A DNA stretch of 64,000 nt from Micavibrio sp. UBA6929 (GTDB lineage Bacteria; Pseudomonadota; Alphaproteobacteria; Micavibrionales; Micavibrionaceae): positions 1 to 64,000 of the forward strand of contig DKAJ01000009.1 in assembly GCA_002448815.1 (NCBI GenBank), in the 5' to 3' direction. Below are positions 51,242-61,129 of this stretch, in pieces. Under the pieces are notes generated by a model. It did no database searches. It worked only from the letters and a program-made list of their open reading frames with translations, and was not told the DNA's origin. The position numbers and the translations under genes are program-made. Position 1 is the stretch's first letter. Each line of letters opens with the position of its first letter.

Positions 51242-51874
51242 ATGTCTGATACGCCTGAAGAATACGACATCGAAGCAGGAAATCGCCTGTTCAGCGGCAC
51301 ATGCGATTTTATCCTCGGCGTGGCAGAGCTCAAACAACTTCCAGACGATCAGCTCAACGAGGTCGCCTTCGCAGGACGTTCAAACGTTGGCAAATCATCC
51401 CTGATTAACGCCATCACTGGCCGTACATCTTTGGCGCGCACATCACACACGCCTGGCCGCACGCAACAACTGAACTATTTCAATGTTGCCAAGCAAATGT
51501 ACATGGTTGATATGCCAGGATATGGTTATGCCCAAGTGTCCAAATCCACGCGCAACGAATGGCATAAACTCATCCGCAGTTACCTTCGTGGCCGCGCTAA
51601 TTTACGCTGTGTGATGATCTTAATCGACTCGCGCCATGGCCTAAAAGAATCTGATATCGAATTGATGAAAATGTTGGATGAAACCGCCGTTTCATACCGC
51701 ATCATCCTAACAAAAACCGATAAAATTAAAAATGACGAGCGCGAAAAACGCCTTAAATCGATTACAGATGTTCTGAAAAAACATGCCGCAGCGCACCCGA
51801 TTGTCACCCTGACCAGCGCCCATAAAAAAGCCGGCATCGAAGAGCTCCGCGCAATCATCGCCAGCTATATCTAA
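51242..51874 (+). CDS. engB: Ribosome biogenesis GTPase YihA/YsxC (EngB)
   Basis: 210 residues. G1 AGRSNVGKSSLINAI, RTSHTPGRTQQLNYF, DMPGYGYAQVSK, LTKTDKIK. Involved in 50S assembly. Starts 2 bp after yidC. It ends 25 bp before the sugar cluster that begins with the ABC transporter. Confidence 0.97.
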   Translation: MSDTPEEYDIEAGNRLFSGTCDFILGVAELKQLPDDQLNEVAFAGRSNVGKSSLINAITGRTSLARTSHTPGRTQQLNYFNVAKQMYMVDMPGYGYAQVSKSTRNEWHKLIRSYLRGRANLRCVMILIDSRHGLKESDIELMKMLDETAVSYRIILTKTDKIKNDEREKRLKSITDVLKKHAAAHPIVTLTSAHKKAGIEELRAIIASYI

Positions 51875-51899
51875 AAATAGGAAAAAATAGCCTCTTGCC

Positions 51900-53606
51900 A
51901 TGAAACAATTTTCAAAAACGCTCCATTTTTTCTTTACATCTTATCCAGCAGAAACATATCTGGTAGTTATATTATTGGCGCTTGCAGGAATTGCTGAAGC
52001 TTTTGGAGTCGCTGCATTCTTACCCTTCTTGCAAATTGTCCTAGAGGGAAGCGTCAATATCGATGAAATCCCTGACGGGACAATCAAAAATTTTATCATC
52101 AATAACAATATCATACTTAATTTTCAAACAGTTGGCGGCTTTATTGCAGCTGCCATTGCTCTCAAAGCTTTTATCCTATGGAGCGCACTACGCAAGGTCA
52201 GTAAAATTGTCGCACACATATCTGCAGATCTTCGTGATCGCCTCATGCAAGCACTTTTAAAGGCTAACTGGAGCTATTATATCAAGAGCGCAATGGGCGT
52301 TAGCCTCAATGCGCTCGTTCTTGAGACGTTTAAGTCATCAATGGCATTTTTATTTGCTGCACGTTTTATGGCTGCCAGTGTTCAATTCCTTGTCTACGCC
52401 ATAAGCGCCTTCATCTTATCTTGGAAAGTTTTTATTGGCACAGTTTTAATTGGCAGCATCATCGTAATAATGTTATGGGCTCTTGTTAAGCGCGCGAACA
52501 AAGCAGGCAATGATCAGACGGATTTAAGTAAAAATATGCTTGTGCAAATGGCTGACATGCTTACTGGCATCAAGCCACTACGTGCGATGGCCTTAGAAAA
52601 TAAATTCATGAGCATTTTATCCAGTCACTCAAATGACTTAGAAAAAGCGCAATCGTCTGAGCTCATTTCAACCCAATCCATGCGCGTCATATATGAGCCA
52701 CTCATGGTCGCTATGGCCATTGTAGGGCTATTCATTACATTAAAGTTCGGAGATCTTTCAAGCAGCGAGCTGCCTGTAATGGGCATTATTTTCATTCGTC
52801 TCCTCACCAGCATGAATGTTATGCAAGGCGAATATCAAAAATTAATGGTACAACAAAGCGCCCTTTGGTCCTTAATTAAAACGATCAAAACAACCGAAGA
52901 CGCTGACAGTGCCTGGCCCGGAACTGAGGCGCCTCCACAAAAAATTGAAAAAATTGATCTAGAAAACATTAGTTTTTCTCATGATGATACAAACATCATT
53001 CAAAATGCCACAATCTCGTTCTCACCCAAAACTATGACAGCAATCATTGGCGAGTCTGGCTCTGGGAAAACAACAATTCTGGACCTGATCAGTGGTTTTT
53101 ATACACCTCAACAAGGCTCCGTACGACTGAATGCCACTAATATACAAAACCTAGACATTATAAAATGGCGTGAACATCTGGGTTTCGTCCCACAGGAAGT
53201 CTTTTTATTTAATGACACAATTGCTGAAAATATCCGTGTAGGCCGTAAAGACTTAAGCGATGATGCCCTCTGGCAAGCACTTGATAGGGCAGGCGCTAAA
53301 GATTTTGTGACGAACCAGCCGAATGGGCTTAACTCTATGGTTGGAGAAAATGGCCGTATGCTCTCAGGCGGCCAGCGTCAACGCATCGCTATTGCACGCG
53401 CTATCGTTCATAACCCTGAAGTCCTCCTTCTAGATGAGGCAACTAGTGCGCTTGATCATGAAACAGAAGAAAGACTGCTTGGAACATTGCGCAACCTTGC
53501 GAAAAGCATTACGATCATTTTTGTTTCGCACAATAAGGATGTCCAAAAATACGCTGATAGCGTCTATAAAATTAAAAACGGCAATATAGATAAGATTGAA
53601 TTTTAA
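51900..53606 (+). CDS. ABC transporter, fused membrane and ATPase domains (flippase-like)
   Basis: 568 residues. The first 330 residues form about six membrane helices. The ATPase domain has Walker A GESGSGKT (383–390), Q-loop FVPQEVFLFND, signature LSGGQRQRIAIARA (488–) and Walker B VLLLDEATSALDHE. It resembles PglK/MsbA-type exporters that flip lipid-linked glycans. Its position directly before the nonulosonate genes suggests it exports the glycan or carries the precursor. Confidence 0.88.
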   Translation: MKQFSKTLHFFFTSYPAETYLVVILLALAGIAEAFGVAAFLPFLQIVLEGSVNIDEIPDGTIKNFIINNNIILNFQTVGGFIAAAIALKAFILWSALRKVSKIVAHISADLRDRLMQALLKANWSYYIKSAMGVSLNALVLETFKSSMAFLFAARFMAASVQFLVYAISAFILSWKVFIGTVLIGSIIVIMLWALVKRANKAGNDQTDLSKNMLVQMADMLTGIKPLRAMALENKFMSILSSHSNDLEKAQSSELISTQSMRVIYEPLMVAMAIVGLFITLKFGDLSSSELPVMGIIFIRLLTSMNVMQGEYQKLMVQQSALWSLIKTIKTTEDADSAWPGTEAPPQKIEKIDLENISFSHDDTNIIQNATISFSPKTMTAIIGESGSGKTTILDLISGFYTPQQGSVRLNATNIQNLDIIKWREHLGFVPQEVFLFNDTIAENIRVGRKDLSDDALWQALDRAGAKDFVTNQPNGLNSMVGENGRMLSGGQRQRIAIARAIVHNPEVLLLDEATSALDHETEERLLGTLRNLAKSITIIFVSHNKDVQKYADSVYKIKNGNIDKIEF

Positions 53607-53617
53607 AGGATTACACC

Positions 53618-54625
53618 GTGAGAAAAGCTAAAAAAGTCCTCGTAACAGGCGCAGATGGTTTCATTGGATCACACCTAACAGAGCTACTTGTAAAATCAGG
53701 ATACGATGTTCGCGCCTTTGTCTTGTACAACTCTTTCAATAGCTGGGGATGGCTTGATCATGCACCAAAAGAGATAACTGATAATCTCGATATCTTCTCT
53801 GGTGACATTCGTGACCCTCATGGCGTACGCCAAGCAATGGAAGGATGCGATGCGGTTCTTCATCTTGCTGCACTAATTGCTATCCCATATTCATATCATT
53901 CCCCTGATACTTACGTGGACACAAACATTAAAGGTACCTTAAACATTGTACAAGCAGCGCGGGATCTAGGCGTTGAACGTGTTGTCTGCACGTCTACCTC
54001 TGAAGTATATGGCACTGCATTATTCGCACCAATCACTGAAGAACATCCTATGCAACCTCAATCACCATACAGCGCAACAAAAATTGGCGCTGATGCTATT
54101 GCACTGTCGTTTTACAAGTCATTTGATACCCCTGTATCAATTTTACGTCCATTTAACACATACGGCCCTCGCCAATCATGTCGAGCGGTTATTCCAACAA
54201 TTGTTGCACAAATTGCTGCAGGAAAGCGTACAATATCTCTGGGCGCTCTACACCCCACTCGTGATTTTTCTTTCGTAACCGACACCGCATCAGGCTTTAT
54301 ACAGGCTTTAAATTGCGATGCACTCGTTGGTGAAACTGTCAATATAGGTAGTAATTTTGAAATCAGTATCGGCGATCTCGTTCAAATGATTGCAGATGTT
54401 ATGGGGGCAGATATTACTATAGAGTGCGAAAAGCAACGCATGCGCCCAGATAAAAGTGAAGTCGAGCGCCTACTTGCCGATACACAGAAAGCACAAAAAA
54501 TCATGGAGTGGAAACCAGCTTACGGTGGTCTAGATGGACTTCGTCGCGGCATTACTGAGACAGCAGAGTGGTTCCAAAACCCAGAAAATATCAAACTTTA
54601 TAAAACAGACCGCTATAATATTTAA
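53618..54625 (+). CDS. legB: LegB-like nucleotide-sugar 4,6-dehydratase
   Basis: 335 residues, GTG start with AAAGGA 7 nt upstream. SDR fold: G11-A-D-G-F-I-G17 for NAD(P), SDIRDP, CTSTSEVYG, and catalytic Y151-x-x-x-K155 in SPYSATKIGAD. Ends in a C-terminal region typical of LegB. It converts a nucleotide-HexNAc to the 4-keto-6-deoxy sugar, the first committed step of legionaminic acid synthesis. The next genes LegC–LegG–LegI support the assignment; GDP- or UDP-GlcNAc cannot be told apart from sequence. Confidence 0.85.
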   Translation: MRKAKKVLVTGADGFIGSHLTELLVKSGYDVRAFVLYNSFNSWGWLDHAPKEITDNLDIFSGDIRDPHGVRQAMEGCDAVLHLAALIAIPYSYHSPDTYVDTNIKGTLNIVQAARDLGVERVVCTSTSEVYGTALFAPITEEHPMQPQSPYSATKIGADAIALSFYKSFDTPVSILRPFNTYGPRQSCRAVIPTIVAQIAAGKRTISLGALHPTRDFSFVTDTASGFIQALNCDALVGETVNIGSNFEISIGDLVQMIADVMGADITIECEKQRMRPDKSEVERLLADTQKAQKIMEWKPAYGGLDGLRRGITETAEWFQNPENIKLYKTDRYNI

Positions 54626-55794
54626 TGACAAACACTCCCGCTGATACGATTATTAATGTTCTTGACCAGGTCATTCAAAGTGCCGATAAACCTGCTCATT
54701 TACACGAGCCTCGTTTCAACGGAAATGAGTGGCAGTATGTCAAAGAATGCCTAGATACAGGATGGGTGTCATCTGTAGGAAGTTATGTCAATCTTTTCGA
54801 AGAAAAGCTAGCTGAAAAATGCGGGGTCTCACACGCAATCTTAACTGTAAACGGTACGGCCGCACTACATACAGCGCTTATACTGATGGGCGTCAAATCT
54901 GGGGACGAAGTCATCATCCCCACACTCACATTCATTGCCACAGCAAATGCCGTTACATATTGCGGCGCAACGCCACATTTCGTTGACAGCGATGCACATA
55001 CGCTTGGAATTGATGCAGTCAAACTAGATAATTATCTTGCCCAAAACACGATGCAAAGCAACGGCAACCTTATCAACAAAAACACAGGAAAACGCATTGC
55101 AGCCATCGTACCAGTGCATATTTTCGGACATGCCTGCAATATGGTCACGTTATCAACAGTAGCCAACAAATATAATCTGCCGATCATTAGCGATGCCGCA
55201 GAAGCACTTGGCAGTTTCTATCACAATAAACCTTTAGCATCCTATGGCGATATATCTGCCGTTTCTTTTAACGGAAACAAGGTCATAACAACTGGCGGCG
55301 GCGGCGCTATATTAACCAATGACGACAAAATTGCTGCACATGCAAAACACATTACAACAACTGCTAAAGTGCCTCATAAATGGGATTTTGTACATGATGA
55401 AATTGGCTACAACTATCGTATGCCAAATTTGAATGCTGCGCTAGGGTGTGCGCAACTAGAACAATTAGATACGTTCGTCGAGAGTAAGCGCCGCTTAGCC
55501 GAGCGATACATAGAGAAATTCTCAGAAAATGATGCCGTTCGCTTTATACAAGAGCCAGAAGGATGCCGCAGCAACTATTGGCTGTGCGCTATACAAATAC
55601 ACGACGCGAACAAACGGAATGAAACCTTGCAGTCTTTGCACGACAATGGTTACATATGCAGACCCATCTGGAAGCTTATGCATACCCTACCTATGTTCCA
55701 AAATTGCCCACGAATGGATCTCGCGATTGCAGGACAACTTGAGCAAACAATCATTAATCTGCCCTCCAGTGTAAAATTAGGCCTGACGCAATGA
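54625..55794 (+). CDS. legC: LegC-like sugar aminotransferase (PLP, DegT/DnrJ family)
   Basis: 389 residues. Fold-type I PLP enzyme with VNGTAALHTALILMG, DAAEALGSFYHNKPL, and the lysine that binds PLP, K219, in SFNGNKVITTGGGG. It transaminates the 4-keto sugar from LegB to the 4-amino-4,6-dideoxy sugar. Start overlaps the legB stop (TAATG). Confidence 0.88.
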   Translation: MTNTPADTIINVLDQVIQSADKPAHLHEPRFNGNEWQYVKECLDTGWVSSVGSYVNLFEEKLAEKCGVSHAILTVNGTAALHTALILMGVKSGDEVIIPTLTFIATANAVTYCGATPHFVDSDAHTLGIDAVKLDNYLAQNTMQSNGNLINKNTGKRIAAIVPVHIFGHACNMVTLSTVANKYNLPIISDAAEALGSFYHNKPLASYGDISAVSFNGNKVITTGGGGAILTNDDKIAAHAKHITTTAKVPHKWDFVHDEIGYNYRMPNLNAALGCAQLEQLDTFVESKRRLAERYIEKFSENDAVRFIQEPEGCRSNYWLCAIQIHDANKRNETLQSLHDNGYICRPIWKLMHTLPMFQNCPRMDLAIAGQLEQTIINLPSSVKLGLTQ

Positions 55795-56942
55795 CACATA
55801 TAACCGTTATAACTGGCGGTCGCGCGGATTGGGGATTACTATCACCTGTATGCCGCGCCATAGAAAATGACCCCAACTTCACGTTGCGCATTGTCGCATG
55901 CGGGCAGCATCTTATGGCCAATGCTACGAGTTTGGCCGCAATAAAAAATGACGGCTTTAGTGTTAACGCCACTATCGACATGGGTTTAACACAAGCTGAT
56001 AAAGCCAGGGATATTACTATAGCGCTCGGGAAAGGCATCACGGGTTTTGCTCAAGAATTTGATGAACACCGCCCTGACTTATTGCTTATCTTGGGTGATC
56101 GCTATGAAATTATGGGCGCTGTCCAAGCTGCCCTAATAGCGAAAGTTCCTGTCGCACATTTATGTGGAGGCGACATTACCGAAGGAGCAATCGATGATGC
56201 AATACGTCATGCTATGACAAAGATGTCACATCTGCATTTCACAACGAACGAAGATGCAAAAAAACGCGTTATACAGTTAGGCGAAACCCCAAACACAGTT
56301 CATAATGTTGGCAACCCCGGCCTTGATCACATTCACACGATAGAAAAAATGGATCGTGATACCTTTTTCAAATCTATCAATTTTACACCGAACATATACA
56401 ATCTATTAGTCACCTTTCATCCGGTCACGTTAGAACAAAATTCCCTCGAACAATGTCAAAACATGCTTGATGCTTTGGCTATGCTAAAAAATGATACAAA
56501 CATAATTCTAACAGGCAGTAACGCTGATCCAGAAGGCATGCAAATCACACAAATGGCCAAAGATTTTGCTGCGCACAATCAAAACAGTATCTTCATTGAA
56601 TCCTTAGGATCAAAAAGATATCTCAACGCATTGCGACACGTAAACGCAATGGTTGGAAATTCATCATCCGGCCTATATGAAGCGCCCAGCTTTGGCATCC
56701 CTACTGTTAATATTGGTACGCGTCAACAAGGACGTATAAAAGCCTCAACCGTTATCGATTGCATTCCGGAAAAAGATGCAATATTCAGCGCACTACAACA
56801 GGCCATGCAAACGCCAAAAGTCACGCCATGCAATCCATATGGCGACGGCAATACTGCACAGCGAATCTTAGATATTCTAAAAGAAACAAATATTTCACCT
56901 CAATTGTGTAATAAGGTATTCTTATCCTATGACATCCTCTAA
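55791..56942 (+). CDS. legG: LegG/NeuC-like NDP-sugar 2-epimerase (hydrolysing)
   Basis: 383 residues. Starts with ITVITGGRADWGLLSPV, the NeuC-type N terminus, then LLILGDRYEIMGAVQAAL, HLCGGDITEGAIDDAIRHAMTK and GNSSSGLYEAPSFGIPTVNIGTRQ. It removes the nucleotide with epimerisation at C2, giving the 6-deoxy-mannosamine derivative used by NeuB-type synthases. ATGA overlap with legC. Confidence 0.9.
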   Translation: MTHITVITGGRADWGLLSPVCRAIENDPNFTLRIVACGQHLMANATSLAAIKNDGFSVNATIDMGLTQADKARDITIALGKGITGFAQEFDEHRPDLLLILGDRYEIMGAVQAALIAKVPVAHLCGGDITEGAIDDAIRHAMTKMSHLHFTTNEDAKKRVIQLGETPNTVHNVGNPGLDHIHTIEKMDRDTFFKSINFTPNIYNLLVTFHPVTLEQNSLEQCQNMLDALAMLKNDTNIILTGSNADPEGMQITQMAKDFAAHNQNSIFIESLGSKRYLNALRHVNAMVGNSSSGLYEAPSFGIPTVNIGTRQQGRIKASTVIDCIPEKDAIFSALQQAMQTPKVTPCNPYGDGNTAQRILDILKETNISPQLCNKVFLSYDIL

Positions 56943-58086
56943 AACTCTTATCATCGCTGAAGCAGGCGTCAATCATAACGGTGATATCAATCGTGCCTTC
57001 GACCTCATTGATATTGCGGCAGAAGCAGGCGCAGATATTGTAAAATTTCAGAGCTTCCGAGCAGATAAGCTTGCGAGTAAAAATGCTCCAAAGGCTGATT
57101 ATCAAATTAAAAATTCTGACCAAGGAACTGATGAAAGTCAGTATGACATGCTGAAACGTCTGGAGCTATCAGAGCGGGACCATGCTGCGCTCATAGCACA
57201 TTGCAAAAAACGCAATATAGCCTTCCTCTCAACACCATTTGATATTGATGGCCTGCATATGTTGGTCGATAAATTTGGAATCACTACCATTAAACTGGGT
57301 TCTAGCGAACTAACAAACGGCCCAATATTATTGGCCGCCGCACAAACGGGCCATAAGGTTATCTTCTCAACCGGAATGGGAAGCCTGAATGAAATCAAAG
57401 AAGCCTTAAATATACTAGCCTACGGTTACCTGAATAAGACACCACCAAGCAGCCGGTCAGACTTCCAGAACATGCTGAACGATGCCGCCGCTCTGGAAGT
57501 TTTAAGAGAAAAAGTTACGGTATTGCACTGTAATACCGCATACCCTACGCCTTTAGAAGATGTTAATTTAAAGGCAATGCGTACGATTTCTGACACCTTT
57601 GGTGTGCCCACTGGTTATTCAGACCATACCATGGGCATTGATATTCCCTTGGCCGCCGTTGTAATGGGCGCAACTGTCATCGAAAAACATTTCACCCAGG
57701 ATCGTACATTACCCGGACCAGACCATAAAGCCTCCCTGCAGCCTGATGAACTTAAAGCCATGATCACCGCTGTTCGTGAAGCAGAAAGGCTCATCGAAAA
57801 TAATCGTAATGTCGAACTTGCAGAAATATTAAAACGTCCAAATATCCAAAAAGCACTTGGCAACGGCCTCAAGGAACCGAGTGCTTCAGAAAAAATTAAT
57901 GCACATATGGCGCGTAAAAGCATCATGGCCGCTCGTCATATTCCAGCCGGCGCAACTCTAGGCGCCAATGATATCGCAATTAAACGTCCTGCTAGCGGCG
58001 CTTCACCCATGGAATATTGGGACATTTTAAACAAAATCGTTGATCAAACCTATGAAACCGATCAACCTCTTTTTATTTCAACCTAA
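56929..58086 (+). CDS. legI: LegI/NeuB-like nonulosonic acid synthase
   Basis: 385 residues. TIM-barrel NeuB domain: IAEAGVNHNGDINRAFDLID, ADIVKFQSF, HCNTAYPTPLEDVNLKAM, YSDHTMGIDIPLAAVVMGA, IEKHFTQDRTLPGPDHKASL. A C-terminal SAF/antifreeze-like domain from about 325 (KSIMAARHIPAGATLGANDIA). An insertion around 160–195 (NKTPPSSRSDFQN) resembles legionaminic synthases. It condenses the sugar with PEP to make the nine-carbon acid. Overlaps legG by 14 bp. Confidence 0.9.
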   Translation: MTSSKTLIIAEAGVNHNGDINRAFDLIDIAAEAGADIVKFQSFRADKLASKNAPKADYQIKNSDQGTDESQYDMLKRLELSERDHAALIAHCKKRNIAFLSTPFDIDGLHMLVDKFGITTIKLGSSELTNGPILLAAAQTGHKVIFSTGMGSLNEIKEALNILAYGYLNKTPPSSRSDFQNMLNDAAALEVLREKVTVLHCNTAYPTPLEDVNLKAMRTISDTFGVPTGYSDHTMGIDIPLAAVVMGATVIEKHFTQDRTLPGPDHKASLQPDELKAMITAVREAERLIENNRNVELAEILKRPNIQKALGNGLKEPSASEKINAHMARKSIMAARHIPAGATLGANDIAIKRPASGASPMEYWDILNKIVDQTYETDQPLFIST

Positions 58087-58105
58087 AAAGGCATACACTA
58101 ATAAT

Positions 58106-59035
58106 ATGATTACAATCGGTTATTTTGGAGATGGGCCTTGGGCCTCACTTGCCATCTCACACATCGTTGCACAACCCGATAAATTTAAAATTGCATTTAT
58201 TACGCCGCGATTTGATACGCAAGACCCAGAATTAAAGAAATGGGCAGACAAGCTTAATATCCCCTTCCTGCCTCATGCGAATATCAACGCCCCAGATTTC
58301 ATTGAAGGTATAGCACAATTCAACTGCGACGTTCTTGTGTCAATGTCATTCAACCAAATTCTGAAAAAAGACATTATTAGCGCCGCACCGCTTGGATTTA
58401 TTAACTGCCATGCCGGAGCCTTACCTTTCTACCGTGGCCGCAACCCGTTGAATTGGGCCTTGATCAACGGAGAAACAGAATTTGGCGTCACAGTGCATTA
58501 CATCGACGAAGGCATTGATACTGGTGACATCATCACACAAAACATGATGCCTATCACGCAAAATGATACATACGCAGACCTGCTAAACAAAGCGCATAAC
58601 GCTTGTGCTGACACATTAATCGAAGCACTAAATGATGTTGCTGATAATAACGTAAATCCGAAAAAACAAACCGACATACATCCCGTAGGTTTTTATTGCG
58701 GCCGTAGACGTATTGGCGATGAAAACATCTTGCTAAACCAAAGCAGTCAAGACCTACACAACTTCATCCGCGCCATATCCCAACCAGGCCCATGTGCGCG
58801 CGCAATCATAGATAATAATGAAATCGCGATTTTAGAATCAAGGTTAATCGCTGATGCGCCCGTTTATAAAGCGAAAATTGGCGAAATCGTCGGACGAACA
58901 GCAGAAGGCATTATCCTCAAGACCGCTGACACCACCTTACTCATTACTAAAGTTGCATTTATCAAAGAAAACGACCACATTGAAGAACCGTTTATGCCGC
59001 AATGGCCGATTGGCAAACGTTTACAAGAAAAATAA
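58106..59035 (+). CDS. Sugar N-formyltransferase-like enzyme
   Basis: 309 residues from the ATG at 58106, the first in-frame ATG after the legI stop. The N-terminal FMT/ArnA-type domain keeps the catalytic triad N100 and H102 in INCHAGALPFYRGRNPLNWALI and D138 in DEGIDTGDII. It needs 10-formyl-THF in known homologues. The C-terminal 150 residues include a segment like the FMT C-terminal barrel (GEIVGRTAEGIILKTADTTLLITKVAF). Because it sits in the nonulosonate operon and lacks methionyl-tRNA context, an amino-sugar N-formyltransferase is the best guess. Confidence 0.8.
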   Translation: MITIGYFGDGPWASLAISHIVAQPDKFKIAFITPRFDTQDPELKKWADKLNIPFLPHANINAPDFIEGIAQFNCDVLVSMSFNQILKKDIISAAPLGFINCHAGALPFYRGRNPLNWALINGETEFGVTVHYIDEGIDTGDIITQNMMPITQNDTYADLLNKAHNACADTLIEALNDVADNNVNPKKQTDIHPVGFYCGRRRIGDENILLNQSSQDLHNFIRAISQPGPCARAIIDNNEIAILESRLIADAPVYKAKIGEIVGRTAEGIILKTADTTLLITKVAFIKENDHIEEPFMPQWPIGKRLQEK

Positions 59036-59049
59036 CACAGACGACGCAC

Positions 59050-60132
59050 ATGACACACCAATACAAAGATACCTTTCTAACCCAAAGCAGTACGATTATC
59101 GAAGCCTTGAAAATTATTGACCTGGCTGCTTTGCAAATCGTATTAATCGTCAATGACGACTGCAAGCTCATTGGGACGATCACTGATGGTGATATACGAC
59201 GTGCAATTCTCAACGGAGTTCAATTAACTGACACCGTCGATAAGGTGATGAATACCTCTCCCAAAACAGCTACACAAAACGATGATACGGCTAGCCTAAA
59301 ATCTATTATGCACACACAGCAAATTCATCGCCTGCCTATTTTAGATGAGCATGGCTGTGTGGTCGATCTTGCTTGCATCGAGGACTTCACTGATAACGCC
59401 GAAAAAGAACATAAAAATTATGCTGATATTAGTATTGTTCTTATGCTTGGAGGTCTAGGCACGCGTTTAATGCCGCTCACCGAAAACTTGCCAAAACCTA
59501 TGATCGAAGTCGGCGGCAAACCGCTATTGGAAACAATTGTCACACACCTACGCGATCAAGGGTTTAAAAACTTTTATTTCTCGGTGAATTACAAGGCTGA
59601 GATTATCGAAGATTACTTCAAAGATGGGCGCGATTTTGGTGTAAAAATTTCCTATTTATATGAAGATAAGCGTATGGGGACCGCAGGTGCGCTCAGCCTC
59701 ATCCCGGATCAGCCCAAAGGTCCGCTCATCGTTATGAATGGAGACATCTTAACAAACAACAACTTTGCCCATTTAGTCGACTTTCACAAACAAACAAATG
59801 CTATGGCAACAATGTGCGTGCGTGAATATCAACAACAAGTACCTTATGGCGTAGTCCGCACCAAAGGGACAAAGCTAGACACAATCGTCGAAAAACCTTC
59901 GCAAACATATTTTGTGAACGCAGGCATCTATATCTTAAACCCGACAGTTCTAGAACATGTTCCTAAAGATCAATATCTAGACATGCCAACGTTATTCACA
60001 CAATTAGAAGCGGAAAATTATGAATCGTCCGTATTCCCGATCCGAGAATACTGGCTTGATATCGGTAATCCACAAGACCTTGAAAAAGGGCGCGCCGAAT
60101 ATCATCAAATTTTCAGCGACAAAAAGGCATAA
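59050..60132 (+). CDS. ptmE: PtmE-like sugar-1-phosphate nucleotidyltransferase with CBS domains
   Basis: 360 residues from the ATG at 59050. Two CBS motifs at about 1–115 (LKIIDLAALQIVLIVNDD and HRLPILDEHGCVV), then the nucleotidyltransferase domain with LMLGGLGTRLMPLTENLPKP, VMNGDILTNNNF and YWLDIGNP. The CBS-plus-NTase layout is that of Campylobacter PtmE, which makes GDP-glucosamine for legionaminic acid. This makes a GDP-linked start of the pathway likely. The specificity is inferred. Confidence 0.78.
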   Translation: MTHQYKDTFLTQSSTIIEALKIIDLAALQIVLIVNDDCKLIGTITDGDIRRAILNGVQLTDTVDKVMNTSPKTATQNDDTASLKSIMHTQQIHRLPILDEHGCVVDLACIEDFTDNAEKEHKNYADISIVLMLGGLGTRLMPLTENLPKPMIEVGGKPLLETIVTHLRDQGFKNFYFSVNYKAEIIEDYFKDGRDFGVKISYLYEDKRMGTAGALSLIPDQPKGPLIVMNGDILTNNNFAHLVDFHKQTNAMATMCVREYQQQVPYGVVRTKGTKLDTIVEKPSQTYFVNAGIYILNPTVLEHVPKDQYLDMPTLFTQLEAENYESSVFPIREYWLDIGNPQDLEKGRAEYHQIFSDKKA

Positions 60133-60136
60133 AACG

Positions 60137-61129
60137 ATGACCAATATTCTCATCTGTGGTTTTGGATCAATCGGGCAGAAGCACGCAAAAAATCTAACTG
60201 ACATGGGAGCAAGTCTTCGAATTTGGCGTCATCGTCAAGATCAAAAAGAAGCCATCATTGATGCAGGGTATGAGTTCGAGCCTTCATTAGAAAATGGCCT
60301 AGATTGGGCGGATGCCGCCATCATTGCCACCGCAACAGATCAGCACATCGCCCCCGCCACATTAGCCGCACAAAAAAATGTTCCCTATTATATGGAAAAG
60401 CCCGTTAGCCTCAACACAAATGGGTTGCAGGAACTAGAACAAAACAGCCGTAATCTACCCATTGAAATTGGCTGCCAATTACGCCACCACCCTTCTTTAG
60501 TCGCCCTTAAACATCAACTCACACACCACGAATACGGAAAAGTGTTATCGTTTCAAGCGTGGGTTGGACAACGACTTGACGAATGGCGACCCGGAAGTGA
60601 TTACCGTAAATGTTACAGCGCCGATACTACTCGTGGTGGTGGAGCGCTGTTTGATCTCGTCCATGAAATTGATCTGATGACATGGCTTGTTGGGCCCATG
60701 GACAGTGTCTACGCAGATTTACGTCACAATAGCGACCTCGACATGAACGCAGAAGATCTTGCCAACATTATCCTAAGCGCAGACAACAAGGCTGCAGGAA
60801 CAGTTCAGCTCGACATGCTAAGTCCTGCATATAGACGCGGCCTACAAATCATATGCGAAAAATGTGTTTACACCTTCGACATGAAAGAGGGGATCTTATG
60901 GCGTAAAATCGGATCAGATGACGTACAATGCATCGCCAAACCGGATAAAAACTTTCAACCCGCAGATATGCTAAAAAACGCGGTAGAATATTTTATAAAT
61001 CGCGTTAAAGATCCAACAATCGCACCGCGTTGCGGACTTGAAGATGGTATTCATGATCTGCATATCTTGTTAGCAGCAAAGCAATCAAATTCTAATAAAA
61101 CCCAAGAAAAAATAAGGAAAACCCTATGA
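60137..61129 (+). CDS. Gfo/Idh/MocA-family oxidoreductase (PtmF position)
   Basis: 330 residues from the ATG at 60137. N-terminal Rossmann domain NILICGFGSIGQKHAKNLTD, a DAAIIATATDQHIAPAT, YMEKPVSLN motif, and the C-terminal beta-sheet domain with GALFDLVHEIDLMTWLVG. It occupies the slot of ptmF in the ptmE–ptmF–ptmB–ptmA order of Campylobacter. A redox step on a sugar is expected; the substrate is unknown. Starts 4 bp after the ptmE-like gene. Confidence 0.8.
   Translation: MTNILICGFGSIGQKHAKNLTDMGASLRIWRHRQDQKEAIIDAGYEFEPSLENGLDWADAAIIATATDQHIAPATLAAQKNVPYYMEKPVSLNTNGLQELEQNSRNLPIEIGCQLRHHPSLVALKHQLTHHEYGKVLSFQAWVGQRLDEWRPGSDYRKCYSADTTRGGGALFDLVHEIDLMTWLVGPMDSVYADLRHNSDLDMNAEDLANIILSADNKAAGTVQLDMLSPAYRRGLQIICEKCVYTFDMKEGILWRKIGSDDVQCIAKPDKNFQPADMLKNAVEYFINRVKDPTIAPRCGLEDGIHDLHILLAAKQSNSNKTQEKIRKTL

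Noticed and set aside
58106..59035. Methionyl-tRNA formyltransferase (fmt)
   Set aside because: Although the catalytic triad is shared, it is embedded in a sugar operon and lacks the usual def/fmt context; the essential fmt is expected elsewhere.
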